NCBI GenBank assembly: GCA_017792345.1
Contig: CP051228.1
Coordinates: 682,001-746,000, forward strand
Direction of reading: 5' to 3'
Origin: Mesoflavibacter sp.
GTDB lineage: Bacteria > Pseudomonadota > Alphaproteobacteria > UBA8366 > Aestuariispiraceae
Length of the DNA: 64,000 bases
The notes below the pieces were generated by a model, which was given only the letters and a program-made list of their open reading frames with translations, was not told where the DNA came from and made no database searches. The first letter of the stretch is position 1; each line of letters starts with the position of its first letter. The translations under genes and the position numbers were made by a program. This document shows positions 52,792 to 61,850 of the stretch, in pieces.

Positions 52792-54624
52792 TCAATCCAC
52801 GAATTCTTCGTAGAACAGCCGGGCCGAAACCAGGCAGAATAGAAAATTGTCGCGGCCCCGGCTTTCCGTTTCCGGATCCAGGAGTTGCCGCACCTTATCG
52901 CGATCCACCAAGTCCCAGAAGGGGCTGTCGGCCAGCAGACGGTCGCGCAGGGCATCGTCCCGCCGATCCAACAGCGAGGCGATGGGGGCGTTGAATCCAA
53001 GCTTCTGCGTCTTGTGCAGGATTTCCGGCGGCACGACACCCTCGCCCGCGCGGCGCAACAAGGCCTTGCTGAACCCGCCTTGGATCAGGTGGCGGGACGG
53101 GACCGTCGCCATGAAATCGACCAGGCCCCGGTCCAGATAGGCGGCGCGGTTTTCGATGGAATGATGCATGTAATGGCTGTCATGGGCCCAGGTCAGGACC
53201 GGCACGGATTCGGACATCAGCTCATTCAGCATCCGCATCCGCAAAAGATCGCCGCAATAGGCGGTTTCCGCAAAGTGCGCTGCGACCGGGTGACCGATCA
53301 GATAGTCGCCGACATCCGGCGCATTCAGATGCAGGTGTCCACGCTCATTCGGCGCATCGAGGAAGGCCCGAGGATTTTGCAGCAGCGGGTTTCGCACATG
53401 CCGTCCGAAACTGTCCCGCCATTCCGCGACCAGGGCGTCGAAATCCGCCCCCGCCTCGCCCGCCCGTCCGGCCAGCCAGAAGAGATAATGATCGTAGTAC
53501 CCGGCGAAGATTTCGTCGGCGCCATTGCCGTTGATCAGAACCTTGTAGCCTTCGGCGGCCACGGCTTCGGACAGGAACCCGTCCAGATACATGCCCAGCG
53601 ACGGGACCGGTCCGTCATAGGCGCGGCTCATCACCGCCAGCCGGTCCAGGAAGCCCTCATGGCTGACCCGCGTTTCATGCGCCGGGACGCCCAGCGCGCG
53701 CTGGGCCAGGCGGATCGCAGCGCTTTCGTCGTAGTCGCTGTCCTGTTCCAGCATCGAGAATGTGTGCAGCGGCTGGCCGTGCCGGTGCACCGCGATCCCC
53801 GCCAGGACATTGCTGTCGATGCCGCCGCTGAGGCTGATCGCGATCGGCACGTCGGCGCGCAGACGGATACGGATCGCGCGGTCGATTTCCGCCATCGCGC
53901 CTTCCGCCGCCTCCTCCGCCGTCATGTCGACCGGCGCGAAACCCGGTCGCCAATAGGGCGCGGGCTCGGACAGGCCGTCGCCCGTCATGCGCGCGGCATG
54001 ACCGGACGGGAAGCGCACGACGCCTTCGAAGAAGGTCTCGGGCGAAGAGAATATGCGCCGGTAGCCATGCGCCAGGAAATCGCCGATCGCCCCCGTCCGA
54101 ACCGGAAAACCATGGCCGGTCAGCGCGACCAGCTGTTTCACCTCGGATGCGAAGTAGAGACCGTGATCGGTGCGATGGGTCAGCAGCGGCTTCTCGCCGA
54201 ACCGGTCGCGCGACAACAGGACCGAGCCCGTTTCTGGATCGGCGATGGCGAAGGCCCACATGCCTTCCAGCCGGTCCAGCGCGTCCTCGCCCCATTCCAG
54301 ATAGGCGCGCAGCAGAACCTCGGTATCGCTATCGGTCCGGAAGACATGGCCCAGCCCGATCAGCGTCTCGCGCAGTTCCAGATAATTGTAGATCTCGCCA
54401 TTATAGATCAGAACCCGCCCGTCGATTTCGAAAGGCTGGGCGGAGCGCGGGTCGGGATCGATGATGGCAAGCCGGGTATGCAGAAGGACGCAGCGCCAGG
54501 GACCGACCGACACTTCGCATTGCCCGGAATCGTCCGGGCCGCGGCGCGCCATGGTGGCAAGCGTGCGCCGACGCGCTTCGGCGCCGGGCGGCATCCGTCC
54601 GATATAACCGGCGATCCCGCACAT
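52792..54624 (-). CDS. asnB: Asparagine synthetase (glutamine-hydrolysing), copy 1
   Basis: A 610-residue amidotransferase. Cys2 (MCGIAGY) starts the class II glutaminase; RGPDDSGQ and NGEIYNYLELR follow. The synthetase half has the ATP pyrophosphatase loop SLSGGIDSNVLAG. Many paralogues make amides in surface polymers rather than free asparagine. It shares the function of the gene at 61847; the two are divergent in sequence. Confidence 0.9.
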   Translation of the reverse strand: MCGIAGYIGRMPPGAEARRRTLATMARRGPDDSGQCEVSVGPWRCVLLHTRLAIIDPDPRSAQPFEIDGRVLIYNGEIYNYLELRETLIGLGHVFRTDSDTEVLLRAYLEWGEDALDRLEGMWAFAIADPETGSVLLSRDRFGEKPLLTHRTDHGLYFASEVKQLVALTGHGFPVRTGAIGDFLAHGYRRIFSSPETFFEGVVRFPSGHAARMTGDGLSEPAPYWRPGFAPVDMTAEEAAEGAMAEIDRAIRIRLRADVPIAISLSGGIDSNVLAGIAVHRHGQPLHTFSMLEQDSDYDESAAIRLAQRALGVPAHETRVSHEGFLDRLAVMSRAYDGPVPSLGMYLDGFLSEAVAAEGYKVLINGNGADEIFAGYYDHYLFWLAGRAGEAGADFDALVAEWRDSFGRHVRNPLLQNPRAFLDAPNERGHLHLNAPDVGDYLIGHPVAAHFAETAYCGDLLRMRMLNELMSESVPVLTWAHDSHYMHHSIENRAAYLDRGLVDFMATVPSRHLIQGGFSKALLRRAGEGVVPPEILHKTQKLGFNAPIASLLDRRDDALRDRLLADSPFWDLVDRDKVRQLLDPETESRGRDNFLFCLVSARLFYEEFVD

Positions 54625-54785
54625 CAGCGGCGACCCGGATTATGGTTTGCGAACTCGGTCACGATCCTCGGCCTTCTGGCGTTCGAAACGGTCCTGGGAT
54701 GGTCCATTCTGGCCCCTCTGCCCTGAGCTTATACGCCGAAACGCGCGGACCGCAAAGGACTACGCGTTGTTCCCTGTCCCCGGAT

Positions 54786-54837
54786 GCGGCGGGAAACGGG
54801 GCCTGCCCGGGGACGAAGCCCGGCCCATTCCCGCCGC
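54786..54837 (-). terminator. Long hairpin after the phage-like gene block
   Basis: GCGGCGGGAA (54786-54795) and TTCCCGCCGC (54828-54837) form a perfect ten-base stem with further pairing of GGGGCC and GGCCC inside. It lies nine bases beyond the stop of the last phage-like gene. No T-run; strong structure. The surrounding 221 bases hold no gene. Confidence 0.55.
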
Positions 54838-54845
54838 ACCTTCCG

Positions 54846-55163
54846 TCAGGCGGTCGCGCCGCCTTCCGGATAGAGTTGCCGAAATCCCTGGCTGACCGCG
54901 TCGACGACCTGCGGATCGCGGTCGCGCCAATAGCGCGGGTCACGCATCAGGGCACGCAGTTCCGCCTCCGCCGCCGCGCGTTCCTTCGGATCGTCATTCT
55001 CGGTCAACGGACCCAGAAGCTCCGCCATCTCCGGTCCGAAAGCCTTGGTCAGCAGCACCGCCGCGCGCGGCGTGATGATGTCGTCCAGTTCCTGCAATTC
55101 CGACGGGTCCAAACCGCGCAGTCCGTCCGCAATGGTCTGGACCGATTGATTGCCGTTATACAT
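54846..55163 (-). CDS. Phage-remnant protein with scaffold-like C-terminal motif
   Basis: A 105-residue protein. The C-terminal segment ELRALMRDPRYWRDRDP and GFRQLYPEGG closely matches the end of the scaffold-like protein at 55200 (ELKRLMSDPRYWRDHDP, GFRHLYP). The N-terminal half, with an acidic helix, differs. Function unknown; perhaps binds the same partner as the scaffold. Last gene of the block. Confidence 0.65.
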   Translation of the reverse strand: MYNGNQSVQTIADGLRGLDPSELQELDDIITPRAAVLLTKAFGPEMAELLGPLTENDDPKERAAAEAELRALMRDPRYWRDRDPQVVDAVSQGFRQLYPEGGATA

Positions 55164-55199
55164 GCCGTGTCACTCCTTGATTTTATGAATACCGCCGGA

Positions 55200-55925
55200 T
55201 CAGCCGGCGCTGGGATAAAGATGGCGGAACCCGCTTTCGATCCGCCGCGTCAGGGCCGGATCGTGATCCCGCCAATAGCGCGGGTCGCTCATAAGCCGCT
55301 TCAACTCTGCCTCGGACAGGCTGCTCTCCCGCCCCTCCCCCGCGGTCAGGCCGGGCTCCTCCCCCGCCGACATCATCCGGTGGATGGCCAGGACCCCGTC
55401 ATAGGAACAGCACAGCGCGTCGAAAGCATCGCCGGGCAAATGGCGCGAGCCCCATTTCTTGATCTGACGCCGCGTCTCTGCCCAACGCTGCCGGCCGCCG
55501 AAATGCGCCTCCAGCCGCGCCGAATCCGTGGCGCCGCGCGCTGCCTGGGCGACATCGGCCATCAGCGGGGCCAGCTTCTCGGCGGCGAGGTCGTAGACCA
55601 GTTGCACCTGTTCCCCGGTGAAGCCCGCCTGGTGCAGCACCGCCTCAAGCTCCGGGTCGCGTTCCAGGAATTCGTCCAGGATTTCGACGCGGTATTGTTC
55701 CGGCGTATCGGGCACGCCCAGCGCCTTCAACGCTGCCTGCCGATCGAAGGGCGCGTTGATGTCCGGCGCCATGTTCGGCGCCGAATCCGGGGAGGCGGCC
55801 CCACCCAGTTTGCGTTCCAACGCACGGTAGGATTTCAGCAGGCTGTCGACATTCAGTTTCCCGGTTTCCGGATCGACGAACTTTTCCGGATAGGGAGCCG
55901 CTTCCGGCGGGCCAATATCGGACAT
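55200..55925 (-). CDS. Phage capsid-assembly scaffold-like protein
   Basis: A 241-residue, acidic, mostly helical protein. It starts with PYPEKFVDPETGKLNVDSLLKSYRALERKLG, a pattern common in podovirus-type scaffold proteins, and ends with the motif LKRLMSDPRYWRDHDP and GFRHLYP. It follows the portal and small genes as in such phages. The ATG at 55925 follows GAAAGGAAACC. The capsid gene that should follow is absent. Confidence 0.7.
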   Translation of the reverse strand: MSDIGPPEAAPYPEKFVDPETGKLNVDSLLKSYRALERKLGGAASPDSAPNMAPDINAPFDRQAALKALGVPDTPEQYRVEILDEFLERDPELEAVLHQAGFTGEQVQLVYDLAAEKLAPLMADVAQAARGATDSARLEAHFGGRQRWAETRRQIKKWGSRHLPGDAFDALCCSYDGVLAIHRMMSAGEEPGLTAGEGRESSLSEAELKRLMSDPRYWRDHDPALTRRIESGFRHLYPSAG

Positions 55926-55939
55926 GGCGGTTTCCTTTC

Positions 55940-56203
55940 TCAAGGCGCGGCGCGGCCGCGCGCGATCAGTGTTTCGATTTGCCGGACCAGACAGCGCTGG
56001 CCCTCAAGATGACGGATTTCGGCGGCGCTCGCCGCCGGCCCCAGGGCCCGGTCCAGGGTCAACGACCGCAGATGCCCCAGGATCCGCTCGCCATCCGGGC
56101 CGGTGAAGCCCCGGGCGAACGCTTTCAACGTTTCTGGCTCCAACGGGACCGGCAATGCCACGCCATAATCCAATGCCGCCCATCCCCCGCTTTCGTCAGC
56201 CAT
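55940..56203 (-). CDS. Phage-like small protein (87 aa)
   Basis: An 87-residue helical protein between portal and scaffold genes. It contains LKAFARGFTGPDGERILGHLRSLTLDRALGP and IRHLEGQRCLVRQIETLI, in the style of small proteins found next to podovirus portals. It overlaps the portal gene by eight bases. Function unknown. Confidence 0.7.
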   Translation of the reverse strand: MADESGGWAALDYGVALPVPLEPETLKAFARGFTGPDGERILGHLRSLTLDRALGPAASAAEIRHLEGQRCLVRQIETLIARGRAAP

Positions 56204-57833
56204 GGTCCGCCCCCGTCGTCACCGGGGCGCCCATCTGGGCAGGGGCGCCGGTACCGGCCAGGGCCGCAAGCGCCGCCATCGGGTCGGCACCAACCGGTGC
56301 GCCATCCGGGGTCGGCGTGGCCGGATCGGATTGTGTCATCTCTTCGATCTCCTGTTCCGTGCGCAGCAGGGATTCCGGCACGCGGAACGCCTTGGCGAGC
56401 CAGCGGGCGGCCTGTTGCGGCTTGACGATCTGGGCGGCGTCGGGGCCAAGCAGCCCCAGGGTCTGAAACCATTGCAGCGCGGCCTGGGCTTCGGCGTGAC
56501 GGCGGTGCATGGCGATGGGCGAGACGATCTGCAGATCGACGTCATGGCCGTCGACGGCGATATCGGGGATTTCACCCCTGCGCCGCAGAATGGCGACAGC
56601 CCGCCGGGCCAAGGGGAACAACAGTTCCGTCTGCAGCCGGCCATAGGTCGCGCCCAATTGCCGTTCCATCTCCGCCGAGCGCTCGAGGATTTCCGTCGCT
56701 GTCATGCGCGGCGCATTGACCTGACCCAGGCGGTCGGCCAGCAGACTGGCCCGGATGCGCGACCGCAAATCTTCCAGGATCAGGCCGGAGACGTCGAAAC
56801 TGCCAGGCGCGGCCAGCGGTGTCAGGCCGCTGGACCCGACCGCTTTGGGAATGATCGTGCCGGGCAGAAGCTTGACGGTCGCCGGGTTCAACACCCCGTC
56901 ATCGTCGGCCTGCCAGATCCCGGTGACAGCGATGGTCGCGTTCTTCAGGACCAGTTCGACCACCTTGTTCGCGGTCTTGATGTCCGGCAGGGCCTTCATC
57001 ACCGGGGACCGGCCATAGACCTCTCCCGGCGCTTTGGACCAGCGGAAATTGATGAAGGGCGAGACATCGAACCGGCCTTCCGCCAGGCTGTCCGCCGCCT
57101 GCGCCGCCGGCCCGTCGCCCGGTTGCGCCACGGCGCGATAGGCGAAGCCACCGGCATCGGGCGTCACCGCCTCGACCACCGTGATCCGTCTGTCGTCTTC
57201 GGCGCCATGCCCCGATCCGGCGTCCAGAAGGCGCGCCGCCTTCGGGAAGCGCGCCAGCAAGGCCTCCCGCGAATAGTCATGCCGCCGGAAGGTCACATCC
57301 AGCATGCCGGACGGCCCCTCCTCCAGCACCGCCTCTCCCAAGGGAACGGCGGTAAACCGAAAGGCCGCAGCCTCGCCCAAAGGAGCCTCCTCAAACATCA
57401 GGCAGGCGGTCCCGGCGGTTACGAGATCCAGATAGCATTGATGGATTTCGACCGCGAAATTGGACCGGTCGAAATGGCTTTGGACCGTGGCGCCCACCTC
57501 CTCCAGCGGCGCGGCGAGGCGCTGGGAATCCTGTTCGGACACGTCCGTTCCGGGGGTGAAGTTGAACCAGCGCGACCAAGGCGGCGTCAGTTCGGCCATC
57601 AGGCTCGCCGCCAACTGATCCACCGCTTCCGGCGCGGTTCCATCGAACAATCGGTCCGCCTTGCGCTCGCCCGGCATGCCGGGCGACAGCGCGCCGTCCC
57701 GCTGCGGCATGGCGAATTCATAGCAGTCGCGCCAGTGATCTTCCCATACCGAGCGCCGGTTTCGCGCCCGGTCATAGCGGCGCAGGATCGCGTCGGGCGC
57801 GTCCGCCGGCGCCTGGGATGTCGCCATCGTCAC
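56196..57833 (-). CDS. Phage head-to-tail connector (portal) protein, T7 gp8-like
   Basis: A 545-residue protein. NRRSVWEDHWRDCYEFAMP, AVDQLAASLMAELTPPWSRWF and NVAPRMTATE-type QVNAPRMTATEILERSAEM are hallmarks of the podovirus head-tail connector family. It would form the ring through which DNA enters the capsid. GTG 57833 overlaps the stop of the preceding gene; an ATG lies at 57827. The gene looks intact, which is unusual in a remnant with no terminase or capsid. Confidence 0.88.
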   Translation of the reverse strand: MTMATSQAPADAPDAILRRYDRARNRRSVWEDHWRDCYEFAMPQRDGALSPGMPGERKADRLFDGTAPEAVDQLAASLMAELTPPWSRWFNFTPGTDVSEQDSQRLAAPLEEVGATVQSHFDRSNFAVEIHQCYLDLVTAGTACLMFEEAPLGEAAAFRFTAVPLGEAVLEEGPSGMLDVTFRRHDYSREALLARFPKAARLLDAGSGHGAEDDRRITVVEAVTPDAGGFAYRAVAQPGDGPAAQAADSLAEGRFDVSPFINFRWSKAPGEVYGRSPVMKALPDIKTANKVVELVLKNATIAVTGIWQADDDGVLNPATVKLLPGTIIPKAVGSSGLTPLAAPGSFDVSGLILEDLRSRIRASLLADRLGQVNAPRMTATEILERSAEMERQLGATYGRLQTELLFPLARRAVAILRRRGEIPDIAVDGHDVDLQIVSPIAMHRRHAEAQAALQWFQTLGLLGPDAAQIVKPQQAARWLAKAFRVPESLLRTEQEIEEMTQSDPATPTPDGAPVGADPMAALAALAGTGAPAQMGAPVTTGADHG

Positions 57834-58039
57834 TCGCCCAACCGCGCTTTGCTGCCGAGGTCGGCGGCACCGGGGCCGGACAGAACGCCGCGGAATCCGG
57901 TCTCGATCGTACCGGCCCGGCCGCGCCGTCGGCGGTCCAGCGCCTCGATCCGGTTGTCGCGTTTGCTTTCCTCAGGCGCTTTCACCGGCGGCAAGGGCGG
58001 AGGCGGCGGCGGAGAGGGGGAACTGAACATGCCTGACAT
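57830..58039 (-). CDS. Proline-rich phage-like protein (69 aa)
   Basis: MSGMFSSPSPPPPPPLPPVK then a basic segment RRRRGRAGTIETGFRGVL. Proteins with this poly-proline start and RRRGR block usually precede phage portal genes. The upstream 130 bases to the next gene are AT-rich (TTTTGTTCC near 58050) and hold no other recognisable gene. Confidence 0.7.
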   Translation of the reverse strand: MSGMFSSPSPPPPPPLPPVKAPEESKRDNRIEALDRRRRGRAGTIETGFRGVLSGPGAADLGSKARLGE

Positions 58040-58171
58040 AATTTTCTACTTTTGTTCCAATTTGATCCATAGCAATGGGATGGACCTGGACCTGGGCCTG
58101 GTTCGCCCGCGCGTCGTCGCACCGGCATTTATGGTAGGATGATGTCTTATATAGGATTGAGTTTCATGTTG

Positions 58172-58564
58172 TCAATTTGTTCTCTTTATTCGCCGGAACA
58201 ATTGATACGGCGTCCAGACGCCAAGATCGTCCATTCCAAGGGTCCGCTTAACCACTTCGACGCATGTCAGGGGCATGGGGCGCCACCGCCGCACGGTTAC
58301 CGGCTGCGTCCGCGCCAATTGGCAACGATAGCCCAGCCCGTGAAGCGCGATCAGGTACTCGCCAACCCCCTGGAGGTCCAGAACGGCGTAGGATATCCGA
58401 CCGATCACGCTGTCGACGGCGATCCAATAAGGCGGAACCTGTACCAGGACCAGGCAATGCCGATACCGGCGGCGCAAGAGCCGCAGCGGCGCGAAGGCGG
58501 CCGTCCCGGTATAGGCGATGATCGCCAACCGCCGTCCGGTCAGCGCCGATTCATTTTTATTCAT
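58172..58564 (-). CDS. Phage-like protein (130 aa) with conserved Cys/His
   Basis: A soluble protein with VLVQVPPYWIAVDSVIGR, HGLGYRCQLA and MPLTCVEVVKRTLG. Similar small proteins occur in alphaproteobacterial phage clusters; a papain-like fold with the Cys of PLTCVE is conceivable, but not shown. It overlaps the gene before it by four bases (ATGA) and is AT-rich at both ends. Confidence 0.65.
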   Translation of the reverse strand: MNKNESALTGRRLAIIAYTGTAAFAPLRLLRRRYRHCLVLVQVPPYWIAVDSVIGRISYAVLDLQGVGEYLIALHGLGYRCQLARTQPVTVRRWRPMPLTCVEVVKRTLGMDDLGVWTPYQLFRRIKRTN

Positions 58565-58980
58565 CTTTTGTTCTTTTTCAGATCAAGCGGAAATTCCCGC
58601 ATCTCCGACCGGCGGGGCAGCACGATCCCCTTTCGGACCAGCGGGCCGGTCAACCGGTCCAGACCGCTCTGCCAGAACCTATCGTGGCGCGCCTCCTCCG
58701 GATCACGGGGATCGGGCGGGCGGTCGATCGCACCGAAGGCGCAGAGCGCATGCATCTCATACCCGTTCAATACGCGCTGGCGCCGCAGCCGGCAGACCAG
58801 GGCAATCAGATCTCGCGGCTCGCAGGGGCGTTGCACAACGGCGCGGTCCGCCGCCGTTTGCGCCCCTTCGGCCGCAATCCGCACCGACCGGGCGGCCCAA
58901 AGCCAAGCCTCCTCCGGCGTATCGAAAGCCGTCCCGAAGACGGCATGGGTCGGCCTCGGAAAGTAACGCTTTCGCGCCAT
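58561..58980 (-). CDS. Hypothetical phage-like protein (139 aa)
   Basis: Starts MARKRYFPRPTHAVFGTAFD with AAGGAGG six bases upstream. It contains TPEEAWLWAARSVRIAAEGA, DLIALVCRLRRQRVLNGYEMHALCAFG and a Lys-rich end. Family unknown; the size and position suggest a phage early or packaging-associated protein. First gene of the leftward block. A longer upstream frame runs through AT-rich promoter DNA. Confidence 0.65.
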   Translation of the reverse strand: MARKRYFPRPTHAVFGTAFDTPEEAWLWAARSVRIAAEGAQTAADRAVVQRPCEPRDLIALVCRLRRQRVLNGYEMHALCAFGAIDRPPDPRDPEEARHDRFWQSGLDRLTGPLVRKGIVLPRRSEMREFPLDLKKNKR

Positions 58981-59276
58981 CCGTATCCTCCTTGCGGTAG
59001 TCGTCTCGATGGTTGTCGGGCAGGCAAATCCAACGTATGAGGTAATTTGTTTAACGTCAACCCTGATACCGTGTTCATTGGCATATTTATACCATTTTTG
59101 TTCTCTTTCATTCATGTCGAGACACATATCAGATCGTACAAGTCTCTAACAAATCGAGCCGCAGCGGAAATCGACCTTTGTTTGTTCCGGAATTCCCTAT
59201 AGTCTGGCCGCCATACCGGACCTGTACCGTGTTTGTTTTGGCCGTATCGCCGCGTGAATCATCTGGAATACTTGCC

Positions 59277-59903
59277 ATGAAGCCTGAAGACATCTGGCGC
59301 GGCATCGACCGCCTCGCCGACGATCAGGGGATTACCCCGGCCCGTCTGGCGAGATATGCCGGGTTGGACCAGGCCGTGTTCAGCGCCGGGCGGCGACGGA
59401 ACAACCGGGGCGACCTGCGCTGGCCCGCGCTGGAAAGCCTGGCTCGTGTTCTGGCGGTCACGAATACCTCCATTGCGGATTTTGTCGGCTTCATGCATGC
59501 CGACCCGGCCAGCCGCGCGGCGTTCCGCATCCCGGTCATGGCCTTCGATAAGGCGGCTCAGGCGCGTTACTACGACGAGGACGGCTTTCCCGCCGGCCCG
59601 GCCTGGGACCGCATGGACTTCCCCGATTTGCAGGACCGGCGCTGCTTCGGTCTGGTCGTCGATTCCGACGATCATCTGCCCGTCTACCGACCGGGCGACA
59701 TCCTGATCTGCGCCCCGGGCATGAGCCTGAGGCGCGGCGACCGGATCGTCTATAAGCGGGGCGAGTTGGGTCTTTCCATCGCCGCCCTGGTCCGCCAAAC
59801 TCCCTTCCGGGTCGATCTGGCATCGCTGGACGGGACGCAGTCCGAATCTTATCCGGCACGGGATATCTCCTGGATTTCGCGTATCGCCTGGGCCCGGCAG
59901 TAA
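59277..59903 (+). CDS. HTH/S24-peptidase-like transcriptional regulator
   Basis: A 208-residue protein. The N-terminal HTH is DDQGITPARLARYAGLDQAV and LRWPALESLARVLAVTNTSI. The C-terminal part follows the LexA/CI signal-peptidase fold: GLVVDSDDHLPVYRPGDILI has the Ser in place of the usual GDSM motif, and DRIVYKRG may hold the Lys. Divergent from the phage-like block with 296 AT-rich bases between, so it may repress it; however, close relatives are chromosomal in many alphaproteobacteria. Confidence 0.8.
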   Translation: MKPEDIWRGIDRLADDQGITPARLARYAGLDQAVFSAGRRRNNRGDLRWPALESLARVLAVTNTSIADFVGFMHADPASRAAFRIPVMAFDKAAQARYYDEDGFPAGPAWDRMDFPDLQDRRCFGLVVDSDDHLPVYRPGDILICAPGMSLRRGDRIVYKRGELGLSIAALVRQTPFRVDLASLDGTQSESYPARDISWISRIAWARQ

Positions 59904-59957
59904 CCACCGAAAATCGCCCATCCGCGCGGGCCTTCGCAAACAGACAGGAAACTGGAA

Positions 59958-60803
59958 ATGAGCAGCGCAATTACTTTTGTCGACGGCCAATGGGTCGACG
60001 CCAACGCCCCGCTATGGAGCTCCGTCTCCCACGGTGTCTGGCTTTCTTCCATGGTGTTCGACGGCGCCCGCGCGTTTGAAGGCGTGACCCCCGATCTGGA
60101 CCTGCATTGTCAGCGCGCGATCCATTCGGCCAACGCGCTCGGTCTGCGGGCCACCAAGACCGCCGCGGAGATTGAGGAAATCGCCCGGGACGGCATGCAG
60201 AAATTCGCCTCGGACGAGGCCCTGTACATCCGGCCGCTTTTCTGGGCCGATGACGGCTTCGTCGCACCGAACCCGGATTCGACCCGTTTCGCGCTGACCC
60301 TGTCGCCGATGGCGATGCCGGGGACCGGCGGCTTTTCCGCCTGCCTGTCGACCCGCCGCCGTCCGATGCCGGATGCCGCGCCGACCGACGCCAAAGCGTC
60401 CTGCCTCTATCCCAATGCCGGACGGGCGCTGATCGAGGCGCGCGGACGCGGCTTCGACAATTGCGTGATGTTGGACCCGATGGGCAATGTCGCCGAATTC
60501 GCCACCGCCAATCTGTTCATCGCCAAGGACGGCGTGGTGAAGACCCCGGCCATCAACGGCAGTTTCCTGAACGGGATCACCCGCCAGCGCATCCTGAAAT
60601 TGCTGCGCGACCGGGGGGAGACTGTCGTGGAATGCCGCCTGACGGCGGACGACGTCTATCACGCGGACGAAATCTTCAATACCGGCAATTACGGCAAGGT
60701 GATGCCGGTCATCCGCTATGAGGATCGCGATCTGCAGCCCGGTCCGAAATACAATCTGGCCCGCGACCTTTACTGGGAATTCGCCCACGGCAAAGCGGGC
60801 TAG
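59958..60803 (+). CDS. Class IV aminotransferase (branched-chain/D-amino-acid type)
   Basis: A 281-residue PLP enzyme of fold type IV. The PLP Lys is in DAKASCLYPNAGRALIEARG, and the cofactor phosphate site lies in GNVAEFATANLFIAKDG and NGITRQRIL. It most resembles branched-chain amino acid aminotransferases of alphaproteobacteria. The start follows CAGGAAACTGGAA. It lies 54 bases after the regulator gene; coregulation is not evident. Confidence 0.88.
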   Translation: MSSAITFVDGQWVDANAPLWSSVSHGVWLSSMVFDGARAFEGVTPDLDLHCQRAIHSANALGLRATKTAAEIEEIARDGMQKFASDEALYIRPLFWADDGFVAPNPDSTRFALTLSPMAMPGTGGFSACLSTRRRPMPDAAPTDAKASCLYPNAGRALIEARGRGFDNCVMLDPMGNVAEFATANLFIAKDGVVKTPAINGSFLNGITRQRILKLLRDRGETVVECRLTADDVYHADEIFNTGNYGKVMPVIRYEDRDLQPGPKYNLARDLYWEFAHGKAG

Positions 60804-60809
60804 GCCCGG

Positions 60810-61850
60810 TCAGCCGGACACGGTCCAGTCCAGGGTTTCCCCGGCATGGTAGGGGCGGATCGTCTCCGTCCCCGCCGTCAGACCCTCGGCGATGGTCACG
60901 CCCGACTTCGTCAGCGTGACTGTGTCCGTGTTCACCGGCAGACCATAGAATCGCGGCCCGTTCAGGCTGGCGAACGCCTCCAACCGATCCAGCACGCCTT
61001 CCGCCTCAAAGACGGCCGCATAGACCGATAGGGCGGAGGCGACATTATAGATCCCGGCACAGCCGCAGGCGGATTCCTTGGCATGAACCGGGTGCGGCGC
61101 CGAATCCGTGCCCAGGAAGAACCGGTCGCAAGTGCCCACCGCCGCCGCCCGCACGGCCAGCCGGTGTTCCTCCCGCTTGGCGATGGGCAGGCAATAGAAA
61201 TGCGGACGGATACCGCCCCGGAACAGGTCCGTGCGGTTGATTTCCAGGTGATGCGGCGTGATCGTCGCGGCCAGGTTGGCCCCGCCCTCCGGTACGAATT
61301 CCGCCGCCTGGCGCGTGGTGATATGTTCCAGAACGATCTTCAGATCGGGCTGTCGGTCCATCAGCGGTTTCAAGATCCGCTCGATGAACACCGCCTCGCG
61401 GTCAAAAATGTCGATCTCGGGATCGGTCACCTCGCCATGTACCAGAAGCGGCATGCCGATTTCCGCCATCCGCGCCAGGACCGCATCGACCTTGCGGATG
61501 TCGCGGACACCGGCGTCTGAATTGGTCGTCGCCCCGGCCGGGTAGAGCTTCACCGCCGTCAGAATGCCCGCCGCATGACCCGCCGCCAGATCGTCCGGGT
61601 CCGTCGTCTCCGTCAAATAGGCGGTCATCAGCGGCTGGAAAGACGATCCATCCGGCAGGGCCGCCAGAATCCGGTCGCGATAGGCGGCGGCCTGATCGGC
61701 GCGCGTTACGGGCGGCACCAGATTGGGCATGACGATCGCACGGCCATAGACGGCGGCGGTCTCCGGCACCACGGCGCGCATCACCTCACCGTCGCGGAAA
61801 TGGATGTGCCAGTCGTCCGGACGAATAAGGGTCAGATTCGTCAAGCTCAT
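60810..61850 (-). CDS. pyrC: Dihydroorotase (class II)
   Basis: A 346-residue zinc enzyme closing the dihydroorotate ring in pyrimidine synthesis. Metal ligands are H15 and H17 in DWHIHFRDG, the carbamylated Lys101 in [14 protein letters not shown], and His in LVHGE and EHITT, with the catalytic Asp in FLGTDSAPH. It overlaps the asparagine synthetase gene before it by four bases (ATGA), an unexpected coupling. Confidence 0.96.
   Translation of the reverse strand: MSLTNLTLIRPDDWHIHFRDGEVMRAVVPETAAVYGRAIVMPNLVPPVTRADQAAAYRDRILAALPDGSSFQPLMTAYLTETTDPDDLAAGHAAGILTAVKLYPAGATTNSDAGVRDIRKVDAVLARMAEIGMPLLVHGEVTDPEIDIFDREAVFIERILKPLMDRQPDLKIVLEHITTRQAAEFVPEGGANLAATITPHHLEINRTDLFRGGIRPHFYCLPIAKREEHRLAVRAAAVGTCDRFFLGTDSAPHPVHAKESACGCAGIYNVASALSVYAAVFEAEGVLDRLEAFASLNGPRFYGLPVNTDTVTLTKSGVTIAEGLTAGTETIRPYHAGETLDWTVSG

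Larger units (their letters stand above)
54846..58980 (-). mobile_element. Prophage structural remnant (portal/scaffold module)
   Basis: Seven same-strand genes with overlapping or closely spaced ends: two small hypotheticals, a proline-rich protein, portal, a small protein, scaffold and a scaffold-tail protein. No terminase, capsid, tail, lysis or integrase gene is present. It lies between asnB copy 1 and an S24-like regulator. AT-rich spacers separate the first genes. No attachment-site repeat was found at the edges. Confidence 0.7.

Noticed and set aside
54642-56012. A 456-codon plus-strand frame across the scaffold genes
   Set aside because: The minus-strand genes have ribosome sites, coupled starts and a recognisable shared motif; the plus frame has no motif.
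59277-59903. A definite prophage CI repressor
   Set aside because: Similar HTH/S24 proteins are found in alphaproteobacterial chromosomes without phage genes, and the Ser motif is atypical, so a phage origin is not assumed.
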